A DNA stretch of 34,455 nucleotides from a virus: the IMG/VR virus record IMGVR_UViG_3300046462_000906, positions 1 through 34,455 of that record, one strand, 5' to 3'. Position numbers and translations under genes: made by a program. The notes under the pieces were generated by a model. The model worked only from the letters and a program-made list of their open reading frames with translations. It had not been told where the DNA came from and did no database searches. This document shows, in pieces, positions 7,782 through 15,637 of this stretch. The first letter of the stretch is position 1. Every line of letters begins with the position of its first letter.

Positions 7782-8000
7782 TCAATAAGGCCACGCGCGG
7801 CTCTTCTGCTCCTTCTCGATCCACATGAGGCTGCGTTCGAAGGCGGCATGAGTGCGTTCAAACGTTGCGAGCACCTGTTCGGAGTGTGCGGTCGGTTGGC
7901 CGGCCGCGCGTCTCCTGGCGATCAGTTCCCGTTGCCGCTCAAGAATGCGGCGGCTCTTCTCCAGACGACGCTCGGTCATGGCGCGGTGGTCGACTGACAT
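7782..8000 (-). CDS. small helical hypothetical protein (72 aa)
   Basis: 72 residues from ATG 8000, with AAGGA 8 bp upstream. Highly charged and helical throughout (E-R-R-L-E-K-S-R-R-I-L-E-R-Q-R-E-L), then H-S-E-Q-V-L-A-T-F-E-R-T-H and M-W-I-E-K-E-Q. Probably a coiled coil. I recognise the composition from other rhizobial small proteins but know no function. Convergent with the Crp/Fnr gene. Confidence 0.65.
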   Translation of the reverse strand: MSVDHRAMTERRLEKSRRILERQRELIARRRAAGQPTAHSEQVLATFERTHAAFERSLMWIEKEQKSRAWPY

Positions 8001-8157
8001 CGCTCATCCTTCGACTCGGGGGCGCCGCAATACAGCGCCACTGTGTTCAAGTCGAGTGCAAAATGTTTTGGTTGTGCGACCAAGGCAACGAGCAAACCTG
8101 GGTTGTCATCTAGCCGACCGAGACGGTGGCCCCGTACGTCGCCGCTGTCGATCAAGA

Positions 8158-8258
8158 GTCTTGACAGCCATTTTTTTGACGATTGGCGCAGGCCGTGCTA
8201 GGAGAAAATCCACAGTTGGAATTGCGCCCGCCGGAAAACCGAGCGGGCGCTTTGCATT
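8158..8258 (+). ncRNA. promoter-hairpin-terminator element, copy A
   Basis: TTGACA 8161-8166, then TTGACG 8176-8181 (start-to-start 15 bp), a 17-bp spacer and TAGGAG 8199-8204. There follows a small hairpin with arms TCCA/TGGA and a long hairpin with 8-bp arms at 8224-8231 and 8243-8250, capped by CGG-AAAA-CCG, then TTTGCATT. Read as a sigma-70-type promoter driving an about 55-nt RNA that ends at an intrinsic terminator. It lies 57 bp before the methyltransferase start. Confidence 0.6.
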
Positions 8259-8314
8259 CAGCCGCCACGTCCACCGACTTGTCTCGCCCAGACCGCCACG
8301 TTAGCTTCTCCGTC

Positions 8315-9046
8315 ATGCTCGCAAGCGTCTTGAAGACTCATCGCAAGTTCAAGCTCGCATGGGATCGCCTGCGCCGACTCCCCTGGACGCTTGAATATGA
8401 AGCCGTCCTGGCTGAGCCGGATCGCAGGTCGCAGTTTGATCGCATCTACCGCCGCAAGATATGGCGCCGAATTGCCAAACACGGCGAGTCCGCGTCGGGC
8501 GAAGGATCATCGCTCGATAAAACGATCTCCTTCCGCACGGATCTGCGGCGCTTCTTGCAGGACGCGCCGCCGGGCATTTTCCTGGACGCGCCATGCGGTG
8601 ACCTGAATTTCATGCGGCACGTCCAGTTTCCGCCGGGTTGGGACTACGTCGGCGCAGATATCGCTCCGTCGCTCATACGCGATCTAGAGCGACAATTCCC
8701 GGCGATGCGTTTCCGCGAGTTTGATCTGCTTGTCGATCAATTTCCTGCCAGTGACGTGTGGCTGTGCCGCGACTGTTTTTTTCATTTCTCGTATGCGGAC
8801 GTTCATGCCGCCCTCGAGAATTTCGCGCGGTCGGCTGGGCACATCGCGATCATTACCAGCAACACCGGCATCACGGACAACACCGATATCCGGACGGGTG
8901 ACTTCCGGCGGCTCGATCTTACGCTGCCCCCATTCAATTTGCCCAAGCCTGCCGTCGCCCTCCGCGACCTGCCTGGTCAAATTGCCGGAGTCTGGACGCG
9001 CGCCGAAATCGCCGCCGCGTTGGATAACTTTGCACGGCCATCTTGA
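8315..9046 (+). CDS. class I SAM-dependent methyltransferase
   Basis: 243 residues from ATG 8315. The frame is open further upstream, but that part reads through repeat copy A, so I exclude it. Features of the small-molecule/glycan methyltransferase family are visible: F-D-R-I-Y-R near residue 38, S-G-E-G-S-S-L, the SAM-binding motif I F-L-D-A-P-C-G-D near 95, Y-V-G-A-D-I (motif II), L-C-R-D-C-F-F-H (motif IV region), then D-F-R-R-L-D-L-T-L-P-P-F-N-L-P, a signature of this family. Substrate unknown; relatives often modify polysaccharide or lipid-linked sugars. Base composition is less GC-rich than the neighbours, suggesting transfer. It is bracketed by copies A and B of the repeated element. 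Confidence 0.8.
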   Translation: MLASVLKTHRKFKLAWDRLRRLPWTLEYEAVLAEPDRRSQFDRIYRRKIWRRIAKHGESASGEGSSLDKTISFRTDLRRFLQDAPPGIFLDAPCGDLNFMRHVQFPPGWDYVGADIAPSLIRDLERQFPAMRFREFDLLVDQFPASDVWLCRDCFFHFSYADVHAALENFARSAGHIAIITSNTGITDNTDIRTGDFRRLDLTLPPFNLPKPAVALRDLPGQIAGVWTRAEIAAALDNFARPS

Positions 9047-9108
9047 GTCTTGGGGCCGGTCGGGCCGGCGGGTGAAGCGACTTGGGCGGCTGAAATTTTT
9101 GAGTGCGA

Positions 9109-9218
9109 GCGATCATGAGTCTTGACACCCTTTTTTTTGACGATCGTCGCCGGGTGTGCTAGGAGAAAATCCACAGTTGGAATTGCGCCCGCCCGGAAAC
9201 CGAGCGGGCGCTTTACAT
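9109..9218 (+). ncRNA. promoter-hairpin-terminator element, copy B
   Basis: TTGACA 9122-9127, TTGACG 9137-9142, 17-bp spacer, TAGGAG 9160-9165, TCCA/TGGA hairpin, terminator stem 9185-9192 with 9204-9211, then TTTACATT. The loop carries one extra C relative to the other copies. The 13 bases ahead of TTGACA (gatcatgagtc and neighbours) are shared with copies E and G. Confidence 0.6.
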
Positions 9219-9301
9219 TCAGCCGACAGACGAACAAAAGCTCGGGGCCGGTAAGACCGGCGTTGTGAAGCGATCTGGTCGGCTGAGCCTTTGGACCTGT
9301 T

Positions 9302-9334
9302 GCGCCCGCCGGGAAGCCGAGCGGGCGTTTTTCA
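9302..9334 (+). ncRNA. promoter-hairpin-terminator element, copy C (terminator only)
   Basis: Only the 3' hairpin survives: stem 9302-9308 with 9320-9327, cap CGG-GAAG-CCG, followed by five T residues. The promoter boxes and first hairpin are missing, while the flanking GGGGCCGGT...GGCTGA sequence upstream matches the sequence preceding copy B. It looks like a deleted duplicate; it may still work as a terminator. Confidence 0.55.
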
Positions 9335-9400
9335 TTCCAGCCGCTTAGAAAGTAAACCAGAAATGCAATTCCAGAAAGGCCAAAGCGGACGCCAACGTTA

Positions 9401-9502
9401 TTCTTGACACGCTGTTTTTTGACGACCACGCCGCAAAGGTATAGGAGAAAATCCACAGTTGGAATTGCGCCCGCCGGGAATCCGCGCGGGCGCTTTGCGT
9501 TT
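9401..9502 (+). ncRNA. promoter-hairpin-terminator element, copy D
   Basis: TTGACA 9404-9409, TTGACG 9419-9424, 17-bp spacer, TAGGAG 9442-9447 (here within TATAGG, the best -10-like version), TCCA/TGGA hairpin, terminator stem 9467-9474 with 9486-9493, cap CGG-GAAT-CCG, then TTTGCGTTT. It is the closest copy to the portal gene. Confidence 0.62.
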
Positions 9503-9535
9503 CAACCGATTGGATGCATCGCCCGACGGGTGTCC

Positions 9536-9591
9536 GGACCAATGGTTCGAGACGCGGCGCTGCACGCCGCTCCTCACCATGAGGCCTTCGA
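9536..9591 (+). repeat. palindromic intergenic repeat (TTCGAGACG...CTCCTCACCATGAGG type)
   Basis: A GC-rich imperfect palindrome of the kind scattered through Bradyrhizobium-type intergenic regions. The same family recurs at 22225-22266 (opposite orientation) and, split by another element, at 24431-24535. Confidence 0.6.
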
Positions 9592-9651
9592 GACCCCCGC
9601 CACCGGGCGCAGGCACGCGCCACGCACCGTAAAAACAGAGCCCCTTCGCCC

Positions 9652-11859
9652 ATGCCCAAAATGTCGTTGTCCGATCTCAAGGCCATGCTGGCGTCCGAGC
9701 GCGCGGACGCGCTCGCGGCGGTCTCAGCTTCGAAGCTGTCGAGCGAGCGCGCCGACGCGATGGATTATTACCTCGGCGACATGACGCACGACATGCCGTC
9801 GCCCGAGGGTCGCTCGCGCGCCGTGTCGACCGACGTCGCCGATACCATCGAGGGCCTGATGCCGTCGCTGATGGAGATCTTTTGCGGCGGTGACGAAGTG
9901 GTGCGCTTCGACCCGGTCGGCCCAGAGGACGTCGGCGCCGCCGAGCAGGAAACAGATTACGTCAACCATGTCTTCATGCAGGCAAACCCGGGATTCCTGA
10001 TCCTCTATTCCTTCGTCAAGGACGCGCTTCTTTCCAAGGTGGGCGTCGTCAAGGTGTGGTGGGAAGAGCGCACGCGCGAGGAGCGCGAGACCTATTACGA
10101 TCTGCCCGACGACGGCTACGCGATCCTGGCGGCCGACCCGGATATCGAGATCGTGGCGCACAGCGCGCGCCCGGCGGTCGCTTCGTCCGAAGGCGACGAG
10201 AGTCTCGAAGGCGCGCCGCTGCTGCATGACGTCGAATGCGTGCGCGCCAGGAGCGCCGCCGGCGTCAAGATCGAGCCGGTGCCGCCGGAGGAGTTCGGCA
10301 TCAGCCGCAACGCGCGCTCGCTGCGCGAATGCGATTATGCGTTCCACAAGGTTTTGCTCACGCCCGCCAAGCTGATCGCGCAGGGCTACGACAAGGCGCA
10401 GATCGACGCACTGCCGACTTATTCCAATATCACCAATACCGAGGAAGTGCAGCGCGACACGGTCAATGAGTACCAATACAACGGAGACGAGAATAACAAG
10501 GCGGCGCGGCGCATCGAGGTCACCGAGCATTATGTGCGGATGGATTACGAGGGCGACGGCAAGGCGGGCCTCTATCAGGTGACCAGTGGCGGCAGCCAGG
10601 GCGACATCCTGACCAGGGACGGCAAGCCCGACATCCGCCCCATCGACGAGATCCCGTTCGCCGCCATGACGCCGGTAATCGTGACGCACCGTTTCTTCGG
10701 ACGCTCGATCGCCGACCTGGTGATGGACATCCAGCGCATCAAGACGGCCTTGTTGCGCAGCATGCTGGACAACGCCTATCTCGCCAACAACCCGCGGGTC
10801 GAGGTGGCCGAGCAGTTCGCCTCGCCCGAGACGCTCGACGATCTCCTGGTGTCGCGACCCGGCGGCATCGTGCGCACCCGGCAGCCCGGCGGCCTCAACT
10901 GGCAGCAGGTTCCGAGCATCGCCGCCCAGGTGTTTCCGATCATGGAATATATGGACGCCACGCGCGAATTCCGCACCGGCGTCACCCGCCAGGGGCAGGG
11001 CATCGATGCCAACAGCCTGCTGAACCAGAGCGCGACCGCGGTCAACCAGGTGTTCACCGCCGCGCAGGCCCGCATGCGGCTGATCGCGCGCATCTTTGCC
11101 GAAACCGGCATCCGCGATCTTTTCCGGCTGGTCCACGCCACCATCCGCAAGCACGGCGATCAGGCGCAGACCTTCAGGCTCCGCAATCAATGGGCGACCG
11201 TCGATCCGCGCGAATGGAAGACCCGCAACGACATGACGGTGCATGTCGGGCTCGGCACCGGGGGCAAGAGCGAGCAACTCGCGCACATCATGTCCATCAT
11301 CGGTTTGCAGCGGGAAGCCCTGGTGGCCGGCAAGAGCAACCTGGTCACCGACCAGAATCTCTACAACGCCGCCAGGCAGGCGACCCGGCTCGTCGGCCTG
11401 CCCAACGTCGACCAGTTCTTCACCGACCCGACGACGCAACCCGCCCCGCAGGCGCGCTCCGACCCCGAAATGATCAAGGCCCAGACCCATGCGGCGCAGT
11501 CGCAGCGGCAGATGCAGCTCACCGCCGCGAAACAGCAGGCCGATACCCAGCATGAGGCCGCCAGGATGCAGGCCGATGCCGCGCTCGCGCAGCAGAAATT
11601 CGAGCACCAGCAGCGCATGGCGTTGCTCGAGCACGACCTCAAGCTGCGCGAGCACACCATGATGATGGCGGCCCGCGCCACCGAGCTCGCCGCGCAGCCG
11701 GGGCCGGACGGGCAGCCGCGCGCGGTCGATCTCGAGAAGATCCTGGGCGCGCTCGCGCAAGCCAGCGCGCAAATTCATGCGCCGCCCCCCGCCCCGAAGG
11801 GCATGCGGGTCGTGCGCGACGCGGCCGGGCGCGTCTCGCATGTCGAGCCGTTTGGCTGA
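9652..11859 (+). CDS. phage portal protein (podovirus head-tail connector)
   Basis: 735 residues; ATG 9652 (alternative ATG 9661), no clear ribosome binding site. The N-terminal 130 residues carry the hallmarks of the large podovirus portal family: S-R-A-V-S-T-D-V-A-D-T-I-E near 55, L-M-P-S-L-M-E-I-F-C-G-G-D-E-V-V-R-F near 72, G-P-E-D-V-G-A-A-E-Q-E-T-D-Y-V-N near 94 and F-V-K-D-A-L-L-S-K-V-G-V near 120. The middle contains the stem/wing region (about 330-470, including R-T-R-Q-P-G-G-L-N-W). Residues about 595-690 are a Gln/Ala/Met-rich coiled coil resembling the barrel extension of P22-type portals. It should form the dodecameric DNA gate of the capsid. Normally a scaffold gene would follow; here it lies 12.7 kb away. 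Confidence 0.9.
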   Translation: MPKMSLSDLKAMLASERADALAAVSASKLSSERADAMDYYLGDMTHDMPSPEGRSRAVSTDVADTIEGLMPSLMEIFCGGDEVVRFDPVGPEDVGAAEQETDYVNHVFMQANPGFLILYSFVKDALLSKVGVVKVWWEERTREERETYYDLPDDGYAILAADPDIEIVAHSARPAVASSEGDESLEGAPLLHDVECVRARSAAGVKIEPVPPEEFGISRNARSLRECDYAFHKVLLTPAKLIAQGYDKAQIDALPTYSNITNTEEVQRDTVNEYQYNGDENNKAARRIEVTEHYVRMDYEGDGKAGLYQVTSGGSQGDILTRDGKPDIRPIDEIPFAAMTPVIVTHRFFGRSIADLVMDIQRIKTALLRSMLDNAYLANNPRVEVAEQFASPETLDDLLVSRPGGIVRTRQPGGLNWQQVPSIAAQVFPIMEYMDATREFRTGVTRQGQGIDANSLLNQSATAVNQVFTAAQARMRLIARIFAETGIRDLFRLVHATIRKHGDQAQTFRLRNQWATVDPREWKTRNDMTVHVGLGTGGKSEQLAHIMSIIGLQREALVAGKSNLVTDQNLYNAARQATRLVGLPNVDQFFTDPTTQPAPQARSDPEMIKAQTHAAQSQRQMQLTAAKQQADTQHEAARMQADAALAQQKFEHQQRMALLEHDLKLREHTMMMAARATELAAQPGPDGQPRAVDLEKILGALAQASAQIHAPPPAPKGMRVVRDAAGRVSHVEPFG

Positions 11860-11884
11860 GACGGGTCGTCACGAAATCCGGCTC

Positions 11885-12015
11885 GTCATGCCCGCACCCG
11901 GATCAGCGCATCGATCTCGGGTTTACCCGAGATCGGCAATCTATGAATGCGCAAGTCGGCTACAGCCGACTTGCGTGCGCTAACCGAGTGCAGGCTCCAG
12001 CGGGCATCCACTACT
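11885..12015 (+). repeat. palindromic repeat interrupted by the two-hairpin element
   Basis: TCATGCCCGC at 11886-11895 and GCGGGCATCCAC at about 12000-12011 are the two arms of the repeat seen uninterrupted at 31654-31682. About 104 bp separates them here, and this spacer contains the two-hairpin element. This is direct evidence of a nested insertion. Confidence 0.55.
11906..11980 (+). repeat. two-hairpin element, copy 1
   Basis: 75 bp ending in GCGCA and TGCGC. Hairpin one is a perfect 10-bp stem with TTTA loop (11912-11935, GATCTCGGG core). Hairpin two is a perfect 12-bp stem (11950-11975, AAGTCGGCT core). The second copy, in opposite orientation, is at 24447-24517. It lies 46 bp beyond the portal stop. 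Confidence 0.75.
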
Positions 12016-12123
12016 CCGTTTCGGTGCCGTAAGGGCGGACGCCACAGACGTCGGCGTTTACTGGATTGTCCGCTGTCGCGCGCAATGACGATCAATGTTG
12101 AGTCCGATAGGAAGGAATAAAGC

Positions 12124-12543
12124 ATGGCCTCATTCAATAAGTTCAACGCCTTCGTGGCCGATGTCGCCAACAAGGTGCATAACCTCGGCGCCGATACCCT
12201 CAAGGTGATGCTGACCAACACCGCGCCGGTCGGCACCAACGCGGTCAAGACCGACATCACCGAGATCACGGCCGGCAACGGCTATGCGGCCGGCGGCACG
12301 CAGGCCACGCTGGTGTCGTCGTTGCAGACCGGCGGCACTTACGCGCTCAAGCTCAACAACGTGACCTACACGGCCTCCGCCGGCTCGATCGGGCCCTTCC
12401 GCTATTGCGTGCTCTATAACGCGACCGCCGCGAGCCTCAACCTGATCGGCTGGTACGACTACGGGACCAACCTGACGGTTACGGCGGGCAACAGCTTCCA
12501 GGTCCAGTTCGACGCCACCAACGGCGTATTGCAGTTGGCATAA
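12124..12543 (+). CDS. phage virion-type hypothetical protein
   Basis: 139 residues, with GGAAGGA 9 bp before ATG 12124. Starts MASFNKFNAFVADVANKVHN, then L-K-V-M-L-T-N-T-A-P, and is rich in Thr, Asn, Gly and small residues with repeated beta-strand patterns (Y-A-L-K-L-N-N-V-T-Y-T-A). Proteins beginning this way are common next to tail genes in rhizobial prophages, but their job is not established. The stop codon is followed without a gap by the next start, indicating translational coupling. Confidence 0.75.
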   Translation: MASFNKFNAFVADVANKVHNLGADTLKVMLTNTAPVGTNAVKTDITEITAGNGYAAGGTQATLVSSLQTGGTYALKLNNVTYTASAGSIGPFRYCVLYNATAASLNLIGWYDYGTNLTVTAGNSFQVQFDATNGVLQLA

Positions 12544-13842
12544 ATGGTCGGCTTCCTCGACGTTTGCAAATTCACGGCGGCCTCAAACGGCACCGGAGAC
12601 TTCGTCGTCTCCGCCGCCGTCACCGGCTATCAGACGCCGGCGGGCGCGGGCGCCATCAATGGGACGGTCTATCGTTATCGCGCGGAAAGCGCCGATCTGA
12701 CCCAATGGGAGGTGGGGTACGGGGCCTATACGTCGGGCAGCGTTACGCTGGCGCGCTCGACGGTCCTGTTCAATTCGTCGGGCACCACGGCGAAGATCAG
12801 CTTCACGGTCGCTCCCAGCGTCGGGGTCGTCCTGCTCGCCGAGGACGTTGTCGACCAAAGTAACTCACCGTCATTTCGCAATCGCATCATCAACCCGACA
12901 TTCGCTGTCGATCAGCGCTATCTCGGTGTCTCAACGGTTATTGCCGACAACGCCTATTGGGCGGACCGCTGGCGGGCACTGTGCGAGACCTCGGGAAACA
13001 CGATCTGCACTGCGAGACAAAACAGCATCAGTGGCAACCGGTTCAGCGGCGCATATACGTTCACCGGCAGCACCGATAAAGGAGGCGTTTTCCAGGTTAT
13101 CGAGGGCATCAACTGTAAGGACCTGCGGAGCGCGCAAGTCACGCTCTCGGCGGTTCTCTTGGTCTCTAATGCGCGTCTTGGCAATATCAAGATGGGCATC
13201 CTGGAGTGGACATCGACCGAGGACAACACGGCCGCCGATCCAGTGTCGTCTTGGGGTGCTGATGGCGTCACGCCGACTCTTGCCGCCGGCTGGGCATTCC
13301 TGAACACGCCCGCAAATCTCGGTGTGACGACGACGTCTGCAAGATACAGTGTCACGGCCACGCTCGGAGCATCGGCGACTAACCTAGCGGTGATGATCTG
13401 GAACGACGACAAGTCGTACACCGCCAATGACTTTTTTGTTTTTACCGATGTCGCGCTGGAGCCGGGTGGCGTGGCGACCGCCATCGAGCGCCGGCCGATC
13501 GCTCACGAAAACATGCTGTGCGGCCGCTATTTCCGGATGATCGGAGGGAACACCTCCGCTCGCTACGGCGCGGCTCGCACCAACAACTCGGCCAGCGGCG
13601 AGCTGATCATGTACCTGGTGACCCCGATGCGTGCGCCGCCGACCGTCACGGTCAACAACGTCGCGAATTGGAACGTCAACGACGGAAGCGTGGCCGCCGC
13701 CGCAACGTCCGTTGCAAGTACGCTGACCTCGCCCGACACGGTCAACGTCAACTTCATTTGCGGTACGGTGACGGCAAACCGCCCGGCATTCATCACGCCG
13801 AGCAATACCAACGCCACGATCTGGATGGACGCGGAAATCTAG
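12544..13842 (+). CDS. tail fibre/tail appendage-like protein
   Basis: 432 residues; ATG 12544 abuts the previous stop. Residues 1-105 form a separate N-terminal module (F-T-A-A-S-N-G-T-G-D-F near 11, G-S-V-T-L-A-R-S-T-V near 65, V-V-L-L-A-E-D-V-V near 97) that I associate with virion-attachment domains of rhizobial phage fibres. From about 115 a second module begins R-N-R-I-I-N-P-T-F-A-V-D-Q-R, which resembles the start of carbohydrate-binding jelly-roll heads in phage fibres (N-x-x-I-N-G-x-x-x-x-x-Q-R type). The C-terminal part (340-432) is Asn/Thr/Val-rich beta structure. Codon composition drops in GC after the first module, as expected for exchanged receptor-binding domains. Likely role: host surface recognition. 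Confidence 0.7.
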   Translation: MVGFLDVCKFTAASNGTGDFVVSAAVTGYQTPAGAGAINGTVYRYRAESADLTQWEVGYGAYTSGSVTLARSTVLFNSSGTTAKISFTVAPSVGVVLLAEDVVDQSNSPSFRNRIINPTFAVDQRYLGVSTVIADNAYWADRWRALCETSGNTICTARQNSISGNRFSGAYTFTGSTDKGGVFQVIEGINCKDLRSAQVTLSAVLLVSNARLGNIKMGILEWTSTEDNTAADPVSSWGADGVTPTLAAGWAFLNTPANLGVTTTSARYSVTATLGASATNLAVMIWNDDKSYTANDFFVFTDVALEPGGVATAIERRPIAHENMLCGRYFRMIGGNTSARYGAARTNNSASGELIMYLVTPMRAPPTVTVNNVANWNVNDGSVAAAATSVASTLTSPDTVNVNFICGTVTANRPAFITPSNTNATIWMDAEI

Positions 13843-15060
13843 ATGCTCGGCTTTGAGGCTCTCGGCAGACAATTACCAGGGCAGATCTCCGGGACCAGGA
13901 CGATCGACCTTGTCGCATCGCAAGGGTCGTTCGCACTGACCGGAGCGGCGGCCATGCTCAAGGGCGCGCTCGCCAACGCCGTCTTTGCCATTGACGGGGC
14001 AATCAGCGGGTTTTCGGGAGGAACCTACAACCAAAGCCTGCTGCGCACGGGGCTGACGACAGGAAGCCTCGCCGCGACGATCGCGGGGAACGCCACCAAT
14101 TCACTCTGGGCCATCGCGCCCGCGGGCGAGCCGGGCCCGTTGCAGGGAACCACCAACTATTCGGTGGCGCTCGACGTCACGGCCGGCAATGCCAATGTCT
14201 TTGGCTCGGTGCAGTTCATCCGCACGGACAGCGTTGGCGCTTTCCAGGTGCAATCGTCGATTACGCCCGAACAGGCGCTGACAACGGGGGCCATTACGTT
14301 TTCTCTCGGGTCGGTCAATCTCGGTGCGTGGGGCGCGACCGACCGGCTGCTTGTCGTCGTCTTCCTGCGTAATAACGTCGGGTCGTCACAGAATGTCACG
14401 ATTGGGCTCGGCAACCTGGTCGGCTCGAATGTCACGTATGGCGGCGCATCCTATGCCCTCAGCGGGCAGGCCGTCACTTTCAGGCTTGGCGAGGTCGTAG
14501 GGCAGGGCCTCTATACGCTGACCGGCAGCGCGGCGGTATTGCTCGGTGGCCTGACGGCGGCGCAAGGCGCCTTCGCGCTCACCGGCTTCGCGATCACGGA
14601 TGCGGATGATTTCTCGGTAGGGACCGGCAGCTACGCGCTCACCGGATTTGCGGCGCCCCACAGCATCGACTTCAACCAGGACAGCGTTGGGTCCTCGATC
14701 AGTGGCGGCACCTTCTCGCGTAAGCGCTGGCGCGACATGCTCGACGAAGAGGATCGTCAGCGCGCCGCTGAGGCCCGCAGGATCGCCGACGAAAAGCTTC
14801 GCAGGCGGGCAGAGGAACGCCGCCGGCAGCTTGCAGAGGCGGAGCGCCGCAGGGCAGCGCGTGAGGTATCGAAGGCGAGAGGGGAAGCGCTCGCTAATGC
14901 CCTGGCGCTCGCCCACCAGGAAGCGGCGGCGCGCGGCATGGATCGGTTGCGCGCCATCGCCCAGGCCGCCGCCGCGCAATCCGCCATTGGCCGTTCCGCG
15001 CCTTCGATCGATAATGACGACGAAGACGTGATTGCCCTCATCATTGCGATGCACCAATGA
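13843..15060 (+). CDS. virion-type protein with LTG repeats and C-terminal coiled coil
   Basis: 405 residues; ATG 13843 abuts the previous stop. Four short repeats of the form G-[SLA]-[FY]-[AT]-L-T-G-x-A occur at 28-36, 222-230, 242-250 and 262-270, and a degenerate one (Y-A-L-S-G-Q-A) at 204-210. Residues 52-200 look like a beta-sandwich (S-V-A-L-D-V-T-A...). Residues 292-382 are a highly charged Arg/Glu/Ala coiled coil (E-E-D-R-Q-R-A-A-E-A-R-R). The tail ends N-D-D-E-D-V-I-A-L-I-I-A-M. This build, repeats plus trimerising helix, fits a phage fibre or its stem. Exact function unknown. Confidence 0.65.
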   Translation: MLGFEALGRQLPGQISGTRTIDLVASQGSFALTGAAAMLKGALANAVFAIDGAISGFSGGTYNQSLLRTGLTTGSLAATIAGNATNSLWAIAPAGEPGPLQGTTNYSVALDVTAGNANVFGSVQFIRTDSVGAFQVQSSITPEQALTTGAITFSLGSVNLGAWGATDRLLVVVFLRNNVGSSQNVTIGLGNLVGSNVTYGGASYALSGQAVTFRLGEVVGQGLYTLTGSAAVLLGGLTAAQGAFALTGFAITDADDFSVGTGSYALTGFAAPHSIDFNQDSVGSSISGGTFSRKRWRDMLDEEDRQRAAEARRIADEKLRRRAEERRRQLAEAERRRAAREVSKARGEALANALALAHQEAAARGMDRLRAIAQAAAAQSAIGRSAPSIDNDDEDVIALIIAMHQ

Positions 15061-15347
15061 CCGATGAAATCGCACTTACGCGGGCCACCGAACGGGCTGC
15101 GCGGGCCCAGCGGCTGCTCGAGGATGATCTGCTGAAGGAAGCGCTCGATACGCTCGACCGCGACTATACCAAGGCTTGGCGCGAGACCGCGGCGCGCGAC
15201 ACCGACGCGCGCGAGCGGCTGTGGCAGGCCTGCCAGGTGGTCGCCAAGGTGCGCGATCATCTGGCTCATGTCGTCAACGGCGGCAAGCTGGCGCAACGCG
15301 AATTGAACGATCTCGCCGAGCGCCAAAAGCGCTTCGGAATCATCTAG
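15057..15347 (+). CDS. small phage-associated helical protein
   Basis: 96 residues; ATG overlaps the previous stop (ATGA). Entirely helical and charged: T-R-A-T-E-R-A-A-R-A-Q-R-L-L-E-D-D-L-L-K-E-A-L, then W-R-E-T-A-A-R-D-T-D-A-R-E-R-L-W-Q-A, then V-R-D-H-L-A-H-V-V-N-G-G-K-L-A. I have seen this pattern in small proteins encoded among rhizobial prophage structural genes. No catalytic motif. Function unknown. Last gene of the 12124-15347 operon. Confidence 0.7.
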   Translation: MTDEIALTRATERAARAQRLLEDDLLKEALDTLDRDYTKAWRETAARDTDARERLWQACQVVAKVRDHLAHVVNGGKLAQRELNDLAERQKRFGII

Positions 15348-15637
15348 CGCGGCGACGACGCCACGCCGGCCTTGTATTGGCGGAAAAGCGGCCGCAGCGA
15401 AATGGCAGACGTTGAATGTGGAATTGGTGAATGACGAAAGAGGGAAATAAACCTCGTATCGGCAAACTCACCGTAATAACCGTCGTTTTTCGACGCGAAA
15501 GCGCCAGTCGCGGTATCTCGCTCCCGCGCATTTAACCCTAACACACCGTTTTGATCTTCACGTTAATTCGCGCTTTCAGCCGCGCAGCTTTTTCCGCGTG
15601 TTAGCACCGGTCCATCTTGAACGCACGGGAGATCCCA

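Larger units (their letters stand above)
9047..9651. other. 605-bp repeat cluster upstream of the portal gene
   Basis: No protein gene. It contains copies B, C and D of the promoter-hairpin-terminator element, two copies of a GGGGCCGGT...GGCTGA segment (about 9048-9093 and 9242-9287) that make B and C part of a duplicated unit, and a palindromic intergenic repeat at 9536-9591. Copy D ends 150 bp before the portal start and is the best candidate promoter region for it. Confidence 0.7.

Noticed and set aside
8205-8258. Leader peptide starting TTG-GAA-TTG-CGC after AGGAG in the repeated element
   Set aside because: The frame has no conserved stop close by and differs in downstream frames; the conserved feature is the hairpin, not a peptide. 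Kept as sRNA/attenuator instead.
8183-8314. N-terminal extension of the methyltransferase
   Set aside because: It translates the repeated element copy A, whose sequence recurs elsewhere without any methyltransferase; the family start is at 8315.
9100-9500. CRISPR-like array in the repeat cluster
   Set aside because: Repeats are about 100 bp, irregularly spaced, not 25-40 bp with unique spacers, and contain promoter and terminator features; no cas genes.
9724-11841. 705-residue open frame opposite the portal gene
   Set aside because: It mirrors the portal gene codon by codon, is rich in Arg/His/Gly/Leu with no recognisable domain, and arises from the GC-rich third positions of the portal frame.
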